From Frigoribacterium sp. PvP032 (lineage in GTDB: Bacteria > Actinomycetota > Actinomycetes > Actinomycetales > Microbacteriaceae): a stretch of DNA of 64,000 bases. The DNA lies in assembly GCF_017833035.1 (NCBI RefSeq), contig NZ_JAFIBM010000001.1, forward strand, positions 2,170,001 to 2,234,000. Reading direction: 5' to 3'. The notes beneath the pieces were generated by a model. It searched no databases. It saw only the letters and a list, made by a program, of their open reading frames with translations, and had not been told where the DNA came from. Positions 54,214 through 61,594 of this stretch are shown here, piece by piece; within the stretch, counting starts at the first letter, position 1, and the number at the start of each line of letters is the position of its first letter. The translations under genes were made by a program, and so were the position numbers.

Positions 54214-54720
54214 TCAGTGGTACGGATTCCGCATCGGGATCAGCTGCGGTCCGTCGCCCGGCATGTCGAACCCGCCGGGCAGGTCCGTCGCCGTGACCTG
54301 TCCCGGCAACCGGGGTGCCGGGTCGAAGCCGCCCGGAGTGCGGCGCACCTGGCCGCGCAGCCTCAGCGGCCCGCGTCGGAGCCTCTCGTCGAGGCCCCTG
54401 GCCCACGTCGCGACCGCCAGGTCGTCGAGCGGCGTCTCGCCCTCGCGCTGCCAGACGAGCACGACCGAGCTGGCCCGGACGTCGCTCGCCTGGTCGCGGA
54501 CGACCCGCTCGAGGGAGGCGACGTCCCGTCCGTACGGCAGCCGGGGCAGGCCCCTCAACCGGATCAGGCTCGCGCAGGGGTACTCGCCCCGGTCGAAGAA
54601 CGCGACGTAGGCGAGGTCCTCGTCGCAGGGCTCGTCGCAGACGACGCTCGCCCACTGGGCGAGGGCTGACTCGGACGAGCTGACGGGCAGGGGCGGGACG
54701 GTGCGGTCTGTGGTGGTCAT
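54214..54720 (-). CDS. Hypothetical protein, 168 residues
   Basis: I do not recognise this protein. It is soluble-looking with no signal peptide or membrane helix. The first half has ALAQWASVVCDEPCDEDLAYVAFFDRGEYPC (three Cys), the middle is charged with QREGETPLDDLAVATWARGLDERL, and the last 40 residues are Pro/Gly-rich (PGGFDPAPRLPG, LPGGFDMPGDGP) with PGGFD occurring twice. Codon use (G/C in third positions) and lack of frame breaks support a real gene. ATG at 54720; divergent from the second aldo/keto reductase. Confidence 0.6.
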   Translation of the reverse strand: MTTTDRTVPPLPVSSSESALAQWASVVCDEPCDEDLAYVAFFDRGEYPCASLIRLRGLPRLPYGRDVASLERVVRDQASDVRASSVVLVWQREGETPLDDLAVATWARGLDERLRRGPLRLRGQVRRTPGGFDPAPRLPGQVTATDLPGGFDMPGDGPQLIPMRNPYH

Positions 54721-54870
54721 GGGACCACCGTGCCGGAACGGTCGTCGCGTCTCGACCCGCGCCTCCTCGACTGTGGACCGTGCCTCGAGGCACCGGTCGT
54801 GGGGAGGGAACACCCCGTGGGCCCTGGGGAGGACCGGCCGCGGACAGGAGCTCCCGGGCACACTGGGGCC

Positions 54871-55725
54871 ATGGCCGCTCACGACGCCCCGCACGTCACG
54901 TTCCCCGACGGACGCACCGTTCCCGCCCTCGGGCTCGGCACCTGGGAGCTCGGCGACGACCCGCGCCGCCGGGACGCCGAGCTGGCAGCCCTCCGCGAGG
55001 GGCTCGACCTCGGCATGACCCTGGTCGACACGGCCGAGATGTACGGCCACGGCGCGTCGGAGCAGCTCGTCGGCGAGGCGATCGCCGGTCGTCGCGACGA
55101 GGTGTTCCTGGTGAGCAAGGTGCTGCCCTCGAACGCCAGCCGCCGGGGCACGGTCGAGGCATGCCACGCCAGCCTGCAGCGCCTCGGCACCGACAGGCTC
55201 GACCTCTACCTGCTGCACTGGCGCGGCGGCCACCCGCTCGAGGACACGGTAGAGGCCATGGAGGCGCTGGTCGCCGAGGGCGCGATCGGCGGCTGGGGCG
55301 TCAGCAACTTCGACGTCGACGACCTCGACGACCTCGCCAGGGCGACCGTCGGCTCGTCGTCGCCCCAGACGGACCAGGTGCTCTACAACCTCGCCCGCCG
55401 GGGGCCGGAGCACGACCTGCTGCCGCGGCTGCGCGAGACCGGGACGCCGCTGATGGCGTACTCGCCGGTCGACCACGGCGAGCTCCTCGACCACCCGGTC
55501 GTCGCCTCCGTCGCTGCAGACCTCGGCGTGACGCCCGCCCAGCTGGCGATCGCGTGGGTGCTGCGGCTCGCGCCCGACGTGCTGCTCGCCGTCAAGGCAG
55601 GCAGCGTCGACCACGTGCGCGAGGACGCCGCCGCCCTGGCCGTCGACATCGACGACCAGGCCTTCGTGCAGCTCGAGCGCGCGTTCCCGGCCCCGACGGG
55701 TCCCGTGCCGCTCGAGGTCCGCTGA
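54871..55725 (+). CDS. Aldo/keto reductase
   Basis: Second aldo/keto reductase, 284 residues, of a different subfamily. It begins VPALGLGTWELGDDPRRRDAELAALREGLDLGMTLVDTAEMYGHG (Asp about 48, Tyr about 53), then VFLVSKVLPSNASRRG with the catalytic Lys and LDLYLLHWRGG with His. VSNFDVDDL and AYSPVDHGEL are typical of 2,5-diketo-gluconate reductase-like members. The ATG at 54871 follows no clear ribosome-binding site; leaderless start is possible. The stop codon is one base before the GTG of the EI24 gene, so they are probably co-transcribed. Confidence 0.9.
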   Translation: MAAHDAPHVTFPDGRTVPALGLGTWELGDDPRRRDAELAALREGLDLGMTLVDTAEMYGHGASEQLVGEAIAGRRDEVFLVSKVLPSNASRRGTVEACHASLQRLGTDRLDLYLLHWRGGHPLEDTVEAMEALVAEGAIGGWGVSNFDVDDLDDLARATVGSSSPQTDQVLYNLARRGPEHDLLPRLRETGTPLMAYSPVDHGELLDHPVVASVAADLGVTPAQLAIAWVLRLAPDVLLAVKAGSVDHVREDAAALAVDIDDQAFVQLERAFPAPTGPVPLEVR

Positions 55726-55726
55726 C

Positions 55727-56593
55727 GTGTCGGCGCTGCGCGAGTTCGGCTCGGGCGTGGCGGTGCTCGGCCGCGGGCTCCGCCTCTGGGGCACGTCGCC
55801 CCGGCTCATGCTGCTCGGCGCCGTGCCCGCGCTGATCGTCGGCGCCGTCTTCGTGACCCTGCTCGTGGTGGTGAACGGGCAGGCCGACGACCTGGCCGTC
55901 CTGGCGACGCCCTTCGCCGACGGCTGGCCCGAGTGGGGCCGCGTGCTCGTCCGGGTCGGCGTCGGCGCGGCGGTCGCGTTGCTGGCCGTCCTGCTCGCCG
56001 TGGTCACCTTCACCGCCGTCACGCTGCTCGTCGGCGACCCGTTCTACGAGCGCATCTGGCGCCAGGTCGAGCAGCGCGAGGGCGACGCGCCGGCCGACGT
56101 CGACGAGGGGTTCTGGCGCGGCGTGCTGCGGAGCGTCGGCGACTCGGTGCGTCTGCTGCTCGCCACCGCGGCGGTCGGCGTCTGCCTGTTCGTCGGCGGC
56201 TTCGTGCCGGTCGTCGGGCAGACCCTCGTGCCCGTGCTCGGGGCCCTCACGGGCGGCTGGTTCCTCGCGGTCGAGCTGACCGGGTTCGCCCTCGACGCCC
56301 GTGGTCGGTCGCTGCGGCAGCGACGAGCAGCCCTCGCGGCGAACCGCTGGCGGACGCTCGGCTTCGGCACGGCGACCTGGCTGTCGTTCTTCGTGCCCCT
56401 CGGGGCCGTCGTCGTGATGCCCGCCGCGGTCGCGGGCGCCACCCTGCTGGCGCGCGACGCCGCCCGCGAGCAGGACGCGCTGGCGTGCGGCGTCCAGGTG
56501 CGACAGGGTGGTGAGGAGGCATCGCCGCCACCATCCAGTCGAAGGAGACCGAATGAAGATCGACAAGGCCGAGGTGATCGTCACCAGCCCTGA
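55727..56593 (+). CDS. EI24 domain (CysZ-like) membrane protein
   Basis: Integral membrane protein of 288 residues in the EI24/CysZ family; members include sulfate-uptake proteins but roles in actinobacteria are unproven. It has about four hydrophobic stretches (about 25-48, 72-100, 141-190, 215-240) and the family motif [16 protein letters not shown] near residue 100. The last 40 residues are polar and low in hydrophobicity, and the 3' end overlaps the mannonate dehydratase-like gene by 41 bp. GTG start at 55727. Confidence 0.82.
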   Translation: MSALREFGSGVAVLGRGLRLWGTSPRLMLLGAVPALIVGAVFVTLLVVVNGQADDLAVLATPFADGWPEWGRVLVRVGVGAAVALLAVLLAVVTFTAVTLLVGDPFYERIWRQVEQREGDAPADVDEGFWRGVLRSVGDSVRLLLATAAVGVCLFVGGFVPVVGQTLVPVLGALTGGWFLAVELTGFALDARGRSLRQRRAALAANRWRTLGFGTATWLSFFVPLGAVVVMPAAVAGATLLARDAAREQDALACGVQVRQGGEEASPPPSSRRRPNEDRQGRGDRHQP

Positions 56594-57791
56594 CCGCAAC
56601 TTCGTCACGCTGAAGCTCACCACCGACGAGGGGGTCACCGGTCTCGGCGACGCCACCCTGAACGGCCGCGAGCTCGCCGTCGTCGCCTACCTCAGCGAGC
56701 ACGTGGTGCCGCTGCTGATCGGCCGTGACCCCGGCCGCATCGAGGACACCTGGCAGTTCCTCTACCGCAGCGCCTACTGGCGCCGCGGCCCCGTCACCAT
56801 GGCCGCGATCGCCGCCGTCGACGTCGCGCTCTGGGACATCAAGGCCAAGGTCGCCGGCATGCCGCTCTACCAGCTGCTCGGCGGCGCCTCCCGCACCGGC
56901 CTGCTCACCTACGGGCACGCCTCAGGCAAGGACCTGGACGAGCTCTTCGACAGCGTGCGCGACCACCAGGAGCAGGGCTACGAGGCCATCCGCGTGCAGA
57001 CCGGCGTGCCAGGGCTGAAGTCGATCTACGGCATCGCCTCGAACGCCACCTTCGACGCCAACACCGGCGTGCGGTACGACCACGAGCCCGCCCAGCGCGG
57101 CGCCCTGCCGAACGAGGAGGACTGGGACACCCGCTCGTACCTGCGGCACGTCCCGACCGTCTTCGAGGCCGTCCGCAACGAGTTCGGGCCCGAGATCCCG
57201 CTGCTGCACGACGGCCACCACCGCATGACGCCGATCCAGGCGGCCTCGCTCGGCAAGAGCCTCGAGCCCTACGACCTGTTCTGGCTCGAGGACGTCACCC
57301 CGGCCGAGAACCCCGAGGCGCTGCGGCTCGTCCGCCAGCACACGACGACGCCGCTGGCGATCGGCGAGATCTTCAACACCGTCTGGGACTACCAGCAGAT
57401 CATCCAGGAGCAGCTGATCGACTACGTCCGGAGTGCCGTCACCCACACCGGCGGGATCACGCACCTCCGCAAGGTGCTCGACTACGCGGCGCAGTACCAG
57501 ATCAAGTCGGGCATGCACGGCCCGACCGACATCTCGCCAGTCGGCATGGCGGCCGCGATGCACCTCGGGCTCGCGATCCACAACTTCGGGATCCAGGAGT
57601 ACATGAAGCACGGCGAGAAGACCGACTCCGTCTTCAGGCAGAGCTTCACCTTCGTCGACGGCATGCTGCACCCCGGCGACCAGCCGGGCATCGGCGTCGA
57701 GCTCGACGTCGACGAGGCCGGGAAGTACCCCTACGAGCAGGCGTACCTGCCCTACAACCGCCTAGCGGACGGGACGGTCCACGACTGGTGA
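56553..57791 (+). CDS. D-mannonate dehydratase-type enolase-superfamily enzyme
   Basis: Mandelate racemase/enolase-superfamily protein of 412 residues closest to ManD/RspA (D-mannonate dehydratase, starvation-sensing RspA). Metal ligands are Asp in LLHDGHHR (about 210), Glu in WLEDVTP (about 236) and Glu in AIGEIF (about 262); the conserved His follows the Asp. [11 protein letters not shown] and [21 protein letters not shown] are subfamily marks. ATG at 56553 with AAGGAG six bases upstream, inside the 3' end of the EI24 gene. No uronate isomerase or kinase gene is near, so it may act on another sugar acid or be a low-efficiency member. Confidence 0.85.
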   Translation: MKIDKAEVIVTSPDRNFVTLKLTTDEGVTGLGDATLNGRELAVVAYLSEHVVPLLIGRDPGRIEDTWQFLYRSAYWRRGPVTMAAIAAVDVALWDIKAKVAGMPLYQLLGGASRTGLLTYGHASGKDLDELFDSVRDHQEQGYEAIRVQTGVPGLKSIYGIASNATFDANTGVRYDHEPAQRGALPNEEDWDTRSYLRHVPTVFEAVRNEFGPEIPLLHDGHHRMTPIQAASLGKSLEPYDLFWLEDVTPAENPEALRLVRQHTTTPLAIGEIFNTVWDYQQIIQEQLIDYVRSAVTHTGGITHLRKVLDYAAQYQIKSGMHGPTDISPVGMAAAMHLGLAIHNFGIQEYMKHGEKTDSVFRQSFTFVDGMLHPGDQPGIGVELDVDEAGKYPYEQAYLPYNRLADGTVHDW

Positions 57792-57830
57792 GCCATCCCC
57801 CGCTGGTGAGCCGTCCCCCGCTGGTGAGCT
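57785..57830. repeat. 18-bp tandem repeat at the mannonate dehydratase-like stop codon
   Basis: CTGGTGAGCCRTCCCCCG twice in tandem plus a 10-base partial third copy. The first copy contains the TGA stop codon of the upstream gene (57789-57791). Confidence 0.85.
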
Positions 57831-57848
57831 GAGGAGGCGGCAGTCACG

Positions 57849-58331
57849 TCAGTCGCCGCGGTAGGCGGCCTCGAGGTCGGCCACGACCAGGCGGCTCATG
57901 CCCATCATGGCCTCCATGGCGCGGGAGGCGCCGGCCGGGTCGGGCCCGCCGACCGTCCGCTGCATCGCGCTCGGCACGACCTGCCACCAGAAGCCCCAAC
58001 GGTCGCGGACCCAGCCGCACCGCCCCTCCTGGCCGCCGTCGGACGCGAGAGCGTCCCAGATCCGGTCGAGCCCCTCCTGGTCGTCGACCGGCACGGAGAG
58101 CGAGACGGCCTCGTTGGGGACGAACCCGGGGCCGCCGTTGAGCCCCTGGAAGCTCTGCCCGTCGAGGTCGAACTCGACGACGAGCGCCTGCCCCGCCATG
58201 GCGGGGTCGGGGAAGTCGTCGGGGTAGCGGGACACGTGGCTGATGTGGGAGACGGGGAACAGCGAGACGTAGAACGTCGCGGCCGCCTCGGCCTCGCCGT
58301 CGAACCACAGGACTGGGGTGATGCGGGGCAC
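57849..58331 (-). CDS. VOC family protein (PhnB-like)
   Basis: Protein of 160 residues with the PhnB-like 3-demethylubiquinone methyltransferase-type VOC fold: MPRITPVLWFDGEAEAAATFYVSLFP, FQGLNGGPGFVPNEAVSLSV, and RCGWVRDRWGFWWQVVP near residue 105. These proteins are usually small-molecule binding or detoxifying; the substrate is unknown. GTG start at 58331 with GAGGAGG six bases upstream; a longer in-frame start up to 58460 would run into a large inverted repeat and was rejected. Confidence 0.85.
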   Translation of the reverse strand: MPRITPVLWFDGEAEAAATFYVSLFPVSHISHVSRYPDDFPDPAMAGQALVVEFDLDGQSFQGLNGGPGFVPNEAVSLSVPVDDQEGLDRIWDALASDGGQEGRCGWVRDRWGFWWQVVPSAMQRTVGGPDPAGASRAMEAMMGMSRLVVADLEAAYRGD

Positions 58332-58410
58332 GGGGCGCCTCCTCGGCTCGGTCGCGCCGACGACGGTGTCGGTGCGTGCCGCAGACGCTATCGCGCTCCG
58401 TGCTCGTCCC

Positions 58411-58468
58411 GCACCCCGAAGTGGACGATGCACCCCGACGTGTCGGGGTGCATCGTCCACTTCGGGGT
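58411..58468. repeat. 28-bp perfect inverted repeat
   Basis: Two 28-base arms (CACCCCGAAGTGGACGATGC... to ...CGAC and complement) with a GT spacer, 13 bases after the NCS2 permease stop codon on the minus strand. It also contains CACCCCGA twice in each arm. It may act as the transcript end of the operon, but it is far longer than the other terminators here. Confidence 0.9.
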
Positions 58469-58481
58469 GTCGCGGGGCAAG

Positions 58482-59948
58482 TCAGCCGATCAGGGTCTCG
58501 ATCGGGCCGCGGACGAAGTACACGAGGAACCCGACCGCGACGATCCAGAGCAGCGGGCTGATCTCGCGCGCCTTGCCCGAGAACGCGCGGACGATCACCC
58601 AGGTGACGAAGCCGACGCCGATGCCGTTGGCGATCGAGTAGGACAGCGGCATCACGATGATCGTGAGGAACACGGGCAGGGCGACGCTGAAGTCGGTCCA
58701 GTCGATGTCCTTGATCTGGGAGACCATCAGCGCGCCCACGATGACGAGCGCCGCGGCGGCGACCTCGAGCGGAACGACCTGGGTCAGCGGCGTGAAGAAC
58801 ATCGCGAGGATGAAGAGCACGCCGGTGACCACCGAGGCGAAGCCGGTGCGGGCGCCCTCGCCGATGCCCGACGCCGACTCGACGAAGACGGTGTTCGACG
58901 ACGAGCTCGTCGCGCCGCCGGCCACCGCGCCGATGCCCTCGACGACGAGCGCCGACTTCAGGCGGGGGAACGTGCCGTCGGGCGCGGCGACGTCGGCGGC
59001 CTTCGCGAGGCCGGTCATCGTGCCCATGGCGTCGAAGAAGTTGGTGAAGACGAGCGTGAAGACGAGCATGACGGCCGACAGCCAGCCGATGCGGGCGAAG
59101 GCGCCGAGGCTGACGTCGCCGATCAGCGACAGGTCGGGCAGCGCGACGATCTGCGTCGGCAGCACGGGCGCGTTGAGGTTCCAGTCGTCGAGGTTCTGGC
59201 CGTTCGAGGTCGGCACCTGGAAGATCGCCTGCAGCACGATCGCGATGATCGTCGAGGCGACGATGCCGATGAAGATCGCGCCGCGGACGCGGCGGGCCAT
59301 CAGCACGCCGATCACGACCAGGCCGATCACGAACGTGATGGTCGGCAGGGTGCTGATCGACCCGCCGTCGCCGAGCTGGACGGGCGGCGAGGCATTGCCG
59401 CTCGTGCGGACGAAGCCGGAGTCGACGAGGCCGATGAACGCGATGAACAGGCCGATGCCGACCGTGATCGCGGTCTTGAGGGCCGCGGGCACGGCGCTGA
59501 AGATCATGCTGCGGAGGCCCGTCACGGCGAGGATGGTGATGACGAGGCCGTTGATCACGACGAGGCCCATCGCCTCGGGCCAGGTCACGTCCTGCACGAC
59601 CGTGACCGCCAGGAACGAGTTGATGCCGAGGCCCGCCGCGAAGGCGAACGGGAGGCGCGCGACGGTGCCGAAGAGGATCGTCATGACGCCGGCGGTGAGG
59701 GCCGTGACCGCGCCGACCTGGCTGTTCTGCAGCCAGCCGCCGAGCACGTCCTTCGCGGCCTGGTCCTCGCTGAAGCCGCCGAGGATCAGCGGGTTGAGGA
59801 TCACGATGTAGGCCATCGTCACGAAGGTGACGACGCCGCCGCGGACCTCGCGGGCCCAGCTCGAGCCGCGGCCGCTGATCTCGAAGTAGCGGTCGAGGGC
59901 ACCGGCCACGCCGGGGCGGCGGGCGTCGGTGGACACGGGGGTGGTCAT
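58482..59948 (-). CDS. NCS2 family permease
   Basis: Secondary transporter of 488 residues in the nucleobase/AzgA-GhxP branch of NCS2. About 12-14 membrane helices; VVTFVTMAYIVILNPLILG near the start, FAAGLGINSFLAVTVV, FTNFFDAMGTMTGLAKAA and SSSSNTVFVESASGIGEGARTGFASV are typical of the adenine/guanine/hypoxanthine permease group. ATG at 59948 with GGGAG upstream. It is last in a probable operon with the 5-oxoprolinase genes, which may indicate a related substrate, though family knowledge says purines. A TAGGCT box formed with the stop codon of the previous gene may give it its own promoter. Confidence 0.9.
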   Translation of the reverse strand: MTTPVSTDARRPGVAGALDRYFEISGRGSSWAREVRGGVVTFVTMAYIVILNPLILGGFSEDQAAKDVLGGWLQNSQVGAVTALTAGVMTILFGTVARLPFAFAAGLGINSFLAVTVVQDVTWPEAMGLVVINGLVITILAVTGLRSMIFSAVPAALKTAITVGIGLFIAFIGLVDSGFVRTSGNASPPVQLGDGGSISTLPTITFVIGLVVIGVLMARRVRGAIFIGIVASTIIAIVLQAIFQVPTSNGQNLDDWNLNAPVLPTQIVALPDLSLIGDVSLGAFARIGWLSAVMLVFTLVFTNFFDAMGTMTGLAKAADVAAPDGTFPRLKSALVVEGIGAVAGGATSSSSNTVFVESASGIGEGARTGFASVVTGVLFILAMFFTPLTQVVPLEVAAAALVIVGALMVSQIKDIDWTDFSVALPVFLTIIVMPLSYSIANGIGVGFVTWVIVRAFSGKAREISPLLWIVAVGFLVYFVRGPIETLIG

Positions 59949-60004
59949 GAGGGCTCCCGAGGAGTAGGGCGGCGAGGAGGGCGCGCGACTCTGGGCGCAC
60001 TCTC

Positions 60005-60010
60005 AGCCTA
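60005..60010 (-). promoter_or_regulatory. NCS2 permease -10 box fused to upstream stop codon
   Basis: On the minus strand the TAG stop codon of the biotin carboxylase-like gene continues as GCT, giving TAGGCT 56 bases before the permease ATG. Confidence 0.4.
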
Positions 60011-61594
60011 CGACGCCGGGGAGCCCCGGTCGGCCCGTCCGGCGACATCCGACTCGACCGCCGCGGCGGCGATGCCGGCGACGAGGGCGTCCGCGCCGAG
60101 CGTGCTGCTGCCGGGCGAGCCGGGAGCCCGGCCGTCGACGTCGGCGAGCGGCAGGACGAGGGGGACGCGGTGCCCGTCGACGACGACCCAGGTGCGGAGG
60201 GTCTCCGGGCCGGCCGACGCCTCCGGCGTGGCGGTCGCCAGCTCGTCGAGCCACTCGCACTCGGTCTCGATCCAGCGGGTGTGCACGGACGGCACGTCCT
60301 CGTCGGTGAAGGCCGGGTCGTCGACGATGAGGCGGTGGAAGCGCGCCGTCGTCGCGGGCCCCTCGACGACGAGGCCGTCCAGGGCTCGCCGCGCGCGGCT
60401 GAGGGCCGAGGCGCGGTCGCGGCCCGTCACGACGACCGTGAGGAGGAGCGAGTCGCGGCCTGCGGGCACGTCCGAGCCCGCGACCACGCCGGAGTCGACC
60501 CGCACGCCGGGGCCGCCCGGCAGCTCGAGACGGGTCACGGGGGCAGGCGCGGGCAGGAAGCCGCGACCGGCGTCCTCGGCCGTGACGCGGAACGAGATCG
60601 TGTGGCCGCGGCTCTCGGGCACCGCCGCGAGGTCGAGCCCGTGGCCCCCGGCGACCAGCAGCTGCTGCCGCACGAGGTCGACTCCCGTGGCCTGCTCGGT
60701 GGCGACGTGCTCGAGCGGCAGGGCGGTGCCCACCTCGAGGAACGAGACCTGTCCGGCCCTCGACACGAGGAACTCGACGGTGCCGGCGCCGCGGTACGAG
60801 ACGGCCGAGCCGAGCGCGACCGAGGTGGACGTGACGACCTCGAGCTGCTCGTCGGTCAGGTGCGGCGCCGGTGCCTCGCCGACGAGCTTCTGATGACGAC
60901 GCTGCACCGAGCACTCGCGGGTGCCGACGACGACGACCCGTCCCTCGCCGTCGCCGAGCAGCTGCGCCTCGACGTGCCGCGGCCGGTCGAGGTACTGCTC
61001 GACGAAGACCTCGCCTCGGCCGAAGACGGCGGCCGACTCGCGGACGGCGGAGTCGAGGAGGTCGGCGACCTCGTCGAGGCGCCGCGCGACGCGCAGGCCC
61101 AGGCCGCCGCCTCCGTGTGCTGCCTTCAGCGCGATCGGCAGGCCGTGCCGCTGCGCGAACGCTACCGCCTCGTCCGCCGACGCGATCGGCTCGGAGGTGC
61201 CGACCACCAGGGGCGCGCCGACCGAGTCGGCGAGGGCCCTGGCCGACACCTTGTCGCCGAGCAGCTCCATCGTCTCGGGGTCGGGTCCGACCCAGGTGAG
61301 GCCGGCGGCGAGCACCCGACGCGCGAACTCGGCGTTCTCGCTGAGCGGGCCGCAGCCGGGGTGCACCGCGTCGGCGCCGCTCCGCTCGGCGACGTCGAGC
61401 AGCGCCTGCATGTCGCGGTACGCGTCGGTGCCGGGCAGCTCGTCGAGGGCCCAGGCCTCGTCGGCGGCCCTGACGTGCAGCGCGTCCACGTCGTCGGGCG
61501 CGAAGACCGCGACGGAGGGCAGGTCGAGGTCGGCGGCGGCTCGGGCGACGCGCACCGCGACGAGGCCGCGCTCGGCGATGAGCAGCTTCCTCAC
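60008..61594 (-). CDS. Acyl-CoA carboxylase alpha-like protein, divergent biotin carboxylase
   Basis: Protein of 528 residues with a complete biotin carboxylase fold (about 1-445): RKLLIAERGLVAVRVARAA, GDKVSA, ALKAAHGGGGLGLRV, RPRHVEAQLLGD, ECSVQRRHQKLVGEAPAP and GHTISFRVTAED. A stretch typical of actinobacterial acyl-CoA carboxylase alpha chains follows (VHTRWIETE about 448). However, the loop E-x-N-x-R (Glu288, Asn290, Arg292 in E. coli AccC) reads FLEVGTALPLEH, so Asn and Arg are replaced by Gly and Ala, and the protein ends without a biotin carrier domain. Catalysis may be impaired or altered. GTG start at 61594 overlaps the pxpBC stop codon (GTGA). Confidence 0.85.
   Translation of the reverse strand: MRKLLIAERGLVAVRVARAAADLDLPSVAVFAPDDVDALHVRAADEAWALDELPGTDAYRDMQALLDVAERSGADAVHPGCGPLSENAEFARRVLAAGLTWVGPDPETMELLGDKVSARALADSVGAPLVVGTSEPIASADEAVAFAQRHGLPIALKAAHGGGGLGLRVARRLDEVADLLDSAVRESAAVFGRGEVFVEQYLDRPRHVEAQLLGDGEGRVVVVGTRECSVQRRHQKLVGEAPAPHLTDEQLEVVTSTSVALGSAVSYRGAGTVEFLVSRAGQVSFLEVGTALPLEHVATEQATGVDLVRQQLLVAGGHGLDLAAVPESRGHTISFRVTAEDAGRGFLPAPAPVTRLELPGGPGVRVDSGVVAGSDVPAGRDSLLLTVVVTGRDRASALSRARRALDGLVVEGPATTARFHRLIVDDPAFTDEDVPSVHTRWIETECEWLDELATATPEASAGPETLRTWVVVDGHRVPLVLPLADVDGRAPGSPGSSTLGADALVAGIAAAAVESDVAGRADRGSPAS

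Noticed and set aside
58332-58460. Longer start for the PhnB-like VOC gene
   Set aside because: The extension would start inside the 28-bp inverted repeat and has no conserved residues; GTG at 58331 has a perfect ribosome-binding site.
58411-58468. Inverted repeat as ends of an insertion sequence
   Set aside because: The arms are separated by 2 bases, no transposase gene lies near, and no target duplication is visible.
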